Origin: JANPEZ01 sp031423155
GTDB taxonomy: Bacteria; Actinomycetota; UBA4738; HRBIN12
DNA: 28,367 nucleotides
NCBI GenBank assembly: GCA_031423155.1
Contig: JANPEZ010000175.1
Location: 1-28,367 of the forward strand
Direction: 5' to 3'
Part shown: piece after piece, positions 22,461 through 28,367 of the stretch
Position numbering within the stretch: position 1 is the first letter of the stretch
Layout: each line of letters begins with the position of its first letter
Made by a program: the position numbers and the translations under genes
Notes under the pieces: model-generated
Databases searched by the model: none
What the model was told of the DNA's origin: nothing
The model's input: the letters and a program-made list of their open reading frames with translations, nothing else

Positions 22461-23108
22461 ATGAGTCAGGAACAACAGCAGATACAGATCAAGGCCCATT
22501 TCGAGCGCTTCCCGGCGACGGTCAAGGGGGCGTTCGTCATCAGGTGCGTCGACGGCGATCCCCACCAGGTGATCATCCGAGGGGCGAACGTCAGATCGGT
22601 CGGCGGCGGGCAGCTGCATCCGATCGATATCCACCCCGTCACCCTCCAGGCAGCCCCAAGGGCCGATCTGTTCGTTCCGTTCGAGTTCGGAGTCATGGAG
22701 TTGGGCTCGGGCTGGTACGCCCTCGAATGCGACGTGGACGTCGACGGTCGCTCGCGAACCATGACCATGGACCGCGGGTTCGCCGTCCCCTGGTCACGCT
22801 CCGTGGTTCGCCGCGGAGCCATACCGGTGGGGGAGAAGCTGTCCATCGCCGATGGGCCTGTGGTCAAGGTCGACCACATCGATTGCGGAGGGGACTCCGT
22901 GACGGTCCATTTCTCATCCGATGAGGCGGTTGAGGTCACTCTTACCGCCGACGGTGAGGCGCTGCCGTCTCTCGATTCTGACTTCGATGGGGAGTCCGGA
23001 CAGGGGACGGCCAGGGCCTATCCGCTGCTGAAGTCCCACGTAATGATCGCGATCGAGGTCTCGGCGAACGGCCGAGGCTCGGCTTCGCTGGAACTTCGCC
23101 TGCCCTAA
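22461..23108 (+). CDS. Conserved-looking hypothetical protein, beta-rich, cytoplasmic
   Basis: 215 residues from the ATG 6 bases after the ahcY stop; no strong ribosome site is seen, so translation may be coupled. No signal peptide, membrane helix or familiar motif was found. The sequence alternates short hydrophobic strands with glycines and charged turns, as in a two-domain beta protein: about residues 7-105 and 110-215, the second having a DHIDCGGDSVTVHFSSDEAVEVTLTADG stretch. The N-terminus is Gln-rich (EQQQIQIK). Codon use matches its neighbours, which supports a real gene. It ends the manB-ahcY run. I do not recognise the family. Confidence 0.75.
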   Translation: MSQEQQQIQIKAHFERFPATVKGAFVIRCVDGDPHQVIIRGANVRSVGGGQLHPIDIHPVTLQAAPRADLFVPFEFGVMELGSGWYALECDVDVDGRSRTMTMDRGFAVPWSRSVVRRGAIPVGEKLSIADGPVVKVDHIDCGGDSVTVHFSSDEAVEVTLTADGEALPSLDSDFDGESGQGTARAYPLLKSHVMIAIEVSANGRGSASLELRLP

Positions 23109-23127
23109 CCGTGTCGGCGCCGGCCGG

Positions 23128-23133
23128 TAGGGT
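23128..23133 (+). promoter_or_regulatory. -10 box of comF with leaderless spacing
   Basis: TAGGGT is followed by 6 bases and then the comF ATG. No ribosome site is present in the 31-base gap, so a leaderless message is likely. Confidence 0.5.
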
Positions 23134-23139
23134 CGGCCG

Positions 23140-23871
23140 ATGCGAGCGTTCGACACGCTCTTCCCGAGGCGCTGCGCCGGGTGCTCCGGCGGGCTCTGGC
23201 CCTTCTGCGAACGCTGTCTCAAGGATCTGACCCCGCTGACCCCGCCGTGGTGCAGCAGGTGCGGGCGACCGCTCGACACTGCCGCTCCCACCTGTCGGGA
23301 CTGTCCGCCGCGCGAACTTCTACAGGCCCGCGCTCCCTTCCTTTACGACGGGCCCGCGAAGGCTGCGATCCTGAAGCTGAAGTTCGCCGGGTGGCGCTCG
23401 GTAGCCGAGGCCCTGGGCCGGGCGATGGTGGTGGTCGACCCTCCGACGCGAGCCGACATCGTCACCTGGGTGCCCTTGGGTCGCGCGCGCCTCGCGGAGC
23501 GCGGGTACGACCAGGCGAGGGCTATCGCCCGCGCCGTCGCACCCGGACTGGGCATCCCCGCCCGCCGGCTACTACGGCGAACCGGCGCGACGACCCCTCA
23601 GGCGCGTCGATCGGCCGAGGAGCGACGGACCGCTATGTCCGGCGTCTTCGAGGCCGGTCGATGCCCTCCTCATAAGGTCTTGCTCATCGACGACGTGCTC
23701 ACGACGGGGGCAACCGCGGCCGAGTGCGCCCGGGTCCTGCTCGCGGCCGGGGCGCAAGAGGTCACCCTCCTTACGGCTGCAAGGGCTATTCCTGGCCCAC
23801 TTCCACGCCGATATACTCGGCGTAAGGGTTCCCGTCCGGGTCTGTGGTTGCCCGAGGAGGTTCCTCGGTAG
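23140..23871 (+). CDS. comF: ComF family phosphoribosyltransferase-like protein
   Basis: 243 residues. The N-terminus is a double zinc finger: Cys12, Cys15, Cys23, Cys26, then Cys38, Cys41, Cys52, Cys55. The rest is a type I phosphoribosyltransferase fold with VPLGRARLAERGYDQA (111-126) and the PRPP loop VLLIDDVLTTGAT (180-192). ComF is needed for DNA uptake in naturally competent bacteria, but most carriers are not known to be competent, and its reaction is unclear. The last 25 residues (RRYTRRKGSRPGLWLP...) are basic and unlike the core; this stretch overlaps the TATACT promoter of the next gene. The usual neighbour order comF - hibernation factor - secA is kept. Confidence 0.9.
   Translation: MRAFDTLFPRRCAGCSGGLWPFCERCLKDLTPLTPPWCSRCGRPLDTAAPTCRDCPPRELLQARAPFLYDGPAKAAILKLKFAGWRSVAEALGRAMVVVDPPTRADIVTWVPLGRARLAERGYDQARAIARAVAPGLGIPARRLLRRTGATTPQARRSAEERRTAMSGVFEAGRCPPHKVLLIDDVLTTGATAAECARVLLAAGAQEVTLLTAARAIPGPLPRRYTRRKGSRPGLWLPEEVPR
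23789..23817 (+). promoter_or_regulatory. Predicted promoter of the hibernation-factor leader
   Basis: TATACT (23812-23817) lies inside the 3' end of comF, with a weak TTCCTG 17 bases upstream. Transcription would start near 23824, giving a leader of about 270 bases before the hpf ATG. Confidence 0.45.
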
Positions 23872-23880
23872 TCGATGCCA

Positions 23881-24083
23881 GTCGCAGGCGAAACGACCCA
23901 CGTAAGGCGACTCTTGGTCGTCGAGCATGGTGCGGTTTAGATGTAAGCCCTGCCTCGAACGGGCAACCGTTCGAGAGAGGAGGCTAAGTCGTCCGCAAGG
24001 GCGGCGAACCTTCCCGCAGGCGGGTGTGGGGTCAAAGACCAGGTCAGCCGGACGGGGGCCCAACACGCGGAGCGCCGACCGAC
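23881..24083 (+). ncRNA. Structured leader RNA before hpf, candidate raiA-motif RNA
   Basis: About 200 bases between comF and hpf fold into several stems. ACGACC (23893-23898) pairs with GGTCGT (23916-23921). AGCC (23946-23949) pairs with GGCT (23982-23985) around a 9-bp hairpin, CTCGAACGG/CCGTTCGAG, capped by a GCAA (GNRA) loop (23954-23975). Small hairpins follow at 23993-24004, 24013-24024 and 24030-24040. GTCG-CA-GGCG (23881-23890) can close the whole with CGCC-GAC-CGAC (24073-24083), just before the ribosome site AAGGAG. The raiA-motif RNA is a known structured RNA of Firmicutes and Actinobacteria, often upstream of raiA/hpf. Size and place fit; I could not match its consensus. Confidence 0.55.
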
Positions 24084-24093
24084 AAGGAGTCCG

Positions 24094-24432
24094 ATGGAAC
24101 TGACCTATACGGGTCGCGGAACCAAGGTCACCGAAGAGATGCGAGTGGCAGCCGAGCACAAGCTGGCTCGTCTGGCCCGGATAGAACCCAGGATCACCAA
24201 GCTCGATATCGAGGTCCTGGCTGAGCACAATCCCAGCCATGGGACCAAACGCCTGGACGGGGCGCTGCACATCCCGAAGAAGACTTTCAGGGCACACGGG
24301 GAGGGTCCAGACGTGCTCAAGGCCCTCGATCAGCTCGCCGAGCGGCTGGAACGTCAGATCAGGGATCACCACAGCAGGCTGCGAACCCGCGTGGCGGGTA
24401 AGGGGAATGGTCTAGAATCCGCTAACGCCTAG
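24094..24432 (+). CDS. hpf: Ribosome hibernation promoting factor, short form (HPF/RaiA family)
   Basis: 112 residues; the ATG follows AAGGAG. The sequence covers the single S30AE domain: MELTYTGRGTKVTEEMRVAAEHKLARLARIE at the start, LDIEVLAEHNP, then LHIPKKTFRAHGEGPDVLKALDQLAERLERQIRDHHSRLRTR. It binds the 30S subunit in the mRNA/tRNA channel and silences ribosomes in slow growth. Most Actinobacteria have a long form of about 220-250 residues with a C-terminal dimerisation domain; here the gene stops at residue 112 and no such domain follows in any frame up to the next gene. A long structured leader precedes it. Confidence 0.88.
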   Translation: MELTYTGRGTKVTEEMRVAAEHKLARLARIEPRITKLDIEVLAEHNPSHGTKRLDGALHIPKKTFRAHGEGPDVLKALDQLAERLERQIRDHHSRLRTRVAGKGNGLESANA

Positions 24433-24435
24433 ACC
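24409..24435. promoter_or_regulatory. Inverted repeat spanning a TAGAAT -10 box
   Basis: GGTCTAG (24409-24415) and CTAGACC (24429-24435) are inverted copies 13 bases apart, covering the hpf stop and a TAGAAT box (24412-24417). It could be an operator for the response regulator gene, whose start is 48 bases further on, or a weak terminator. No T-run follows. Confidence 0.35.
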
Positions 24436-24482
24436 GGTCTGGTGCCGATAGGTAGTCATAACGGGCGAAGTCGGAGGATGGT

Positions 24483-25178
24483 TTGACGGCTAAGGAGAAG
24501 GACCAGGCGCAGGCAGGCGAGAGGCTCCGAGTGATGGTCGTGGACGACCACGCGCTCTTCAGGCGCGGACTCGAGATGGTGCTGGGTCAAGAGAGTGATA
24601 TCGAGCTGGTCGGGGAAGCTTCCGATGGCGCAGAGGCTATCCAAAGGGCGACCGAATTGATGCCCGATGTCGTTCTGATGGACGTTCGGATGCCCCGACG
24701 TTCGGGCATCGAAGCAGCCGGGGAGATCAAGGAACTGCTTCCCCACGTCAAGATCTTGATGCTTACGATCTCCGATGAAGAGGCCGACCTCTACGACGCG
24801 ATCAAGGCGGGAGCCAGCGGCTACCTGCTGAAAGAGATCCCGATAGAGGAAGTAGCCGACGCGATCCGCAGCGTCTGGCAGGGTCAATCCCGCATCAGCC
24901 CCTCCATGGCTTCCAAGCTTCTGACCGAGTTCGCCGCGATCTCCAAGACCGCGGAGGAGCGCCCACAGATGCCGGCGCCTCGGCTGACAGACCGTGAGAT
25001 GGAGGTCCTCAAGCTCGTCGCGCAGGGCCTGAACAACCGCGACATCGCCAAGGAGCTGTTCATCTCCGAGAACACGGTCAAGAACCACATCCGAAACATC
25101 CTGGAGAAGCTGCACCTGCACTCTCGCATGGAGGCTGTCGTCTACGCCGTTCGCGAGAAGCTTCTCGAGATCACCTGA
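24483..25178 (+). CDS. NarL/LuxR-type response regulator
   Basis: 231 residues from a TTG at 24483, 5 bases after GGAGG; an ATG at 24479 is out of frame. The receiver domain (about 15-135) has the acidic pair Asp21-Asp22, the phospho-acceptor Asp67 in VVLMDVRMP, Thr95 and Lys117. After a linker, a LuxR-type helix-turn-helix covers about 166-221: LTDREMEVLKLVAQGLNNRDIAKELFISENTVKNH. It should be an intact DNA-binding regulator. No histidine kinase is nearby; the PAS kinase at 2.8-5.7 kb has a HisKA domain, whereas NarL-type regulators usually pair with HisKA_3 kinases. The gene interrupts the hpf-secA neighbourhood; the next gene starts 2 bases after its stop. Confidence 0.93.
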   Translation: MTAKEKDQAQAGERLRVMVVDDHALFRRGLEMVLGQESDIELVGEASDGAEAIQRATELMPDVVLMDVRMPRRSGIEAAGEIKELLPHVKILMLTISDEEADLYDAIKAGASGYLLKEIPIEEVADAIRSVWQGQSRISPSMASKLLTEFAAISKTAEERPQMPAPRLTDREMEVLKLVAQGLNNRDIAKELFISENTVKNHIRNILEKLHLHSRMEAVVYAVREKLLEIT

Positions 25179-25180
25179 TC

Positions 25181-25654
25181 GTGGCGGATAGTCTGCTCGA
25201 AGCGACGCGCGAGGTCCTGAGCGAGTCGCTCCAGGATCTGACCTCCACCCTCGAGGGGCGCTCTGCCGAAGAGATGAACCGCCGCCCGGCGGGAGAGGAC
25301 ACGAACGGACTGGCGGTTCTCGTGATCCACGCCCTCTACAGCACGCGGTCCTGGCTCAGTCTTGCGACGGGCGCCGAGCTGCCGCCGCGCGACCGCCCGG
25401 CCGAGTTCCGGACGGTCGTGGACAACGCCGATAACTTCCGCACGCTCGCCGGCCGGATCGCGGCTGAGTGCCGTGCGTTGTTGAACGTGTCGACCTTCGA
25501 TCCGGCGGCGACGGGCGTAGCCACCTGGACCGGAGACGAGCCTGAGTCCGTCACCGCGGCTTGGGCGCTGCTCCACGCGGTCTCGCATCTCGGCGAGCAT
25601 GTGGGGCATGCGCAGCTCACCCGCGATGTGGTGAGCGGGGCGCCCGGGTCCTGA
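25181..25654 (+). CDS. DinB-superfamily metal-binding protein
   Basis: 157 residues from a GTG 2 bases after the response regulator stop. The four-helix DinB fold is suggested by His50 (LVIHALYSTRSWL) and the HAVSHLGEHVGHAQLTRD segment near the end; His50, His136 and His140 are the likely metal triad. Trp58 and the RPAGEDTNGLAVLVIH opening match DinB/DUF664-type proteins. Related enzymes include mycothiol- and bacillithiol-dependent transferases, and Actinobacteria use mycothiol, so a thiol-transferase or damage-response role is possible but not shown. Probably co-transcribed with the regulator. Confidence 0.8.
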   Translation: MADSLLEATREVLSESLQDLTSTLEGRSAEEMNRRPAGEDTNGLAVLVIHALYSTRSWLSLATGAELPPRDRPAEFRTVVDNADNFRTLAGRIAAECRALLNVSTFDPAATGVATWTGDEPESVTAAWALLHAVSHLGEHVGHAQLTRDVVSGAPGS

Positions 25655-25667
25655 ACCGGTCCGCGGG

Positions 25668-25673
25668 TAGAAT
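25668..25673 (+). promoter_or_regulatory. -10 box of secA
   Basis: TAGAAT lies 35 bases before the secA TTG, giving a leader of about 29 bases that contains GAAGGGA. No convincing -35 element is seen. Confidence 0.45.
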
Positions 25674-25708
25674 CGAACCCGAGGCACGACCCGAAGGGAC
25701 ATCTCTCC

Positions 25709-28367
<2,659 letters not shown>

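Noticed and set aside
21138..22634. 498-codon open frame on the minus strand opposite ahcY
   Set aside because: It is rich in Asp, His, Arg and Gly, has no recognisable motif, and lies wholly antisense to a highly conserved enzyme; high-GC third positions keep antisense frames open.
2823..25178. PAS kinase and NarL-type regulator as a two-component pair
   Set aside because: They are 19 kb apart, and the kinase has HisKA rather than the HisKA_3 domain normally paired with NarL-type regulators.
25655..25690. tRNA-like T-arm (GGTTCGATTC on the minus strand) before secA
   Set aside because: The flanking bases do not form a T-stem, and no anticodon arm or acceptor stem can be built; it overlaps the TAGAAT promoter box of secA.

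Overview
The window reads as high-GC actinobacterial chromosome. Lineage markers are a four-cysteine WhiB protein, a fused CofG-CofH protein (FbiC type), a CofE-nitroreductase fusion (FbiB type), and DUF3499, DUF5719 and DUF3105 proteins. Many genes start with GTG or TTG, and several seem to be read from leaderless mRNAs, as is common in Actinobacteria. The order fbiA/fbiB - whiB - glycosyltransferase/DUF5719 - DUF3499 - phosphomannomutase - Trm112 - SIS isomerase - adenosylhomocysteinase resembles the block I recall from Mycobacterium and Streptomyces. The species cannot be told; a deep-branching or uncultured actinobacterium is plausible.

Layout. 1-1182 (minus): two tandem membrane-anchored DUF3105 proteins, one cut by the window edge. 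1353-2768 (plus): a purine-type NCS2 permease, separated by a strong hairpin from a convergent GAF/4xPAS sensor kinase (2823-5669, minus). 5755-10494: the F420 cluster, with fbiA and fbiB on minus and fbiC on plus, diverging from a 28-bp gap. 10495-11224: whiB with a long leader and a perfect 20-bp palindrome, then a 98-residue Lys/Ala-rich histone-tail-like protein. 11326-16928: a 1027-residue membrane glycosyltransferase, a DUF5719 protein and an L,D-transpeptidase (envelope building). 16929-17105: an intergenic region with a candidate small RNA or long-loop terminator and a promoter carrying a second copy of the whiB palindrome motif. 17106-17698: DUF3499 and a small zinc-ribbon protein. 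17750-23108: a compact run of phosphomannomutase, Trm112-like protein, SIS isomerase, purine nucleoside phosphorylase, adenosylhomocysteinase and an unknown protein, the first four joined by GTGA overlaps. 23140-28367: ComF, a structured leader RNA and ribosome hibernation factor, a NarL-type response regulator, a DinB-like protein, and secA running off the end.

How they work together. FbiC makes the deazaflavin Fo, FbiA adds the phospholactyl-type moiety, and FbiB adds glutamates and reduces dehydro-F420. The mannose-phosphate enzymes feed sugar nucleotides to glycosyltransferases such as the one at 11.3-14.4 kb. The adenosylhomocysteinase and nucleoside phosphorylase recycle methylation by-products, and the NCS2 permease would import purine bases.

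The most interesting signals are regulatory. A shared ATCACA-N4-TGTGAT element lies upstream of both whiB and DUF3499. A multi-stem RNA precedes the hibernation-factor gene, in the position expected for the raiA-motif RNA. A small hairpin-closed transcription unit lies at about 16995-17057. A series of TANNNT boxes sits 6-8 bases before start codons. No tRNA, rRNA, CRISPR array, insertion sequence or phage gene was seen, and no gene-free stretch exceeds about 225 bases.
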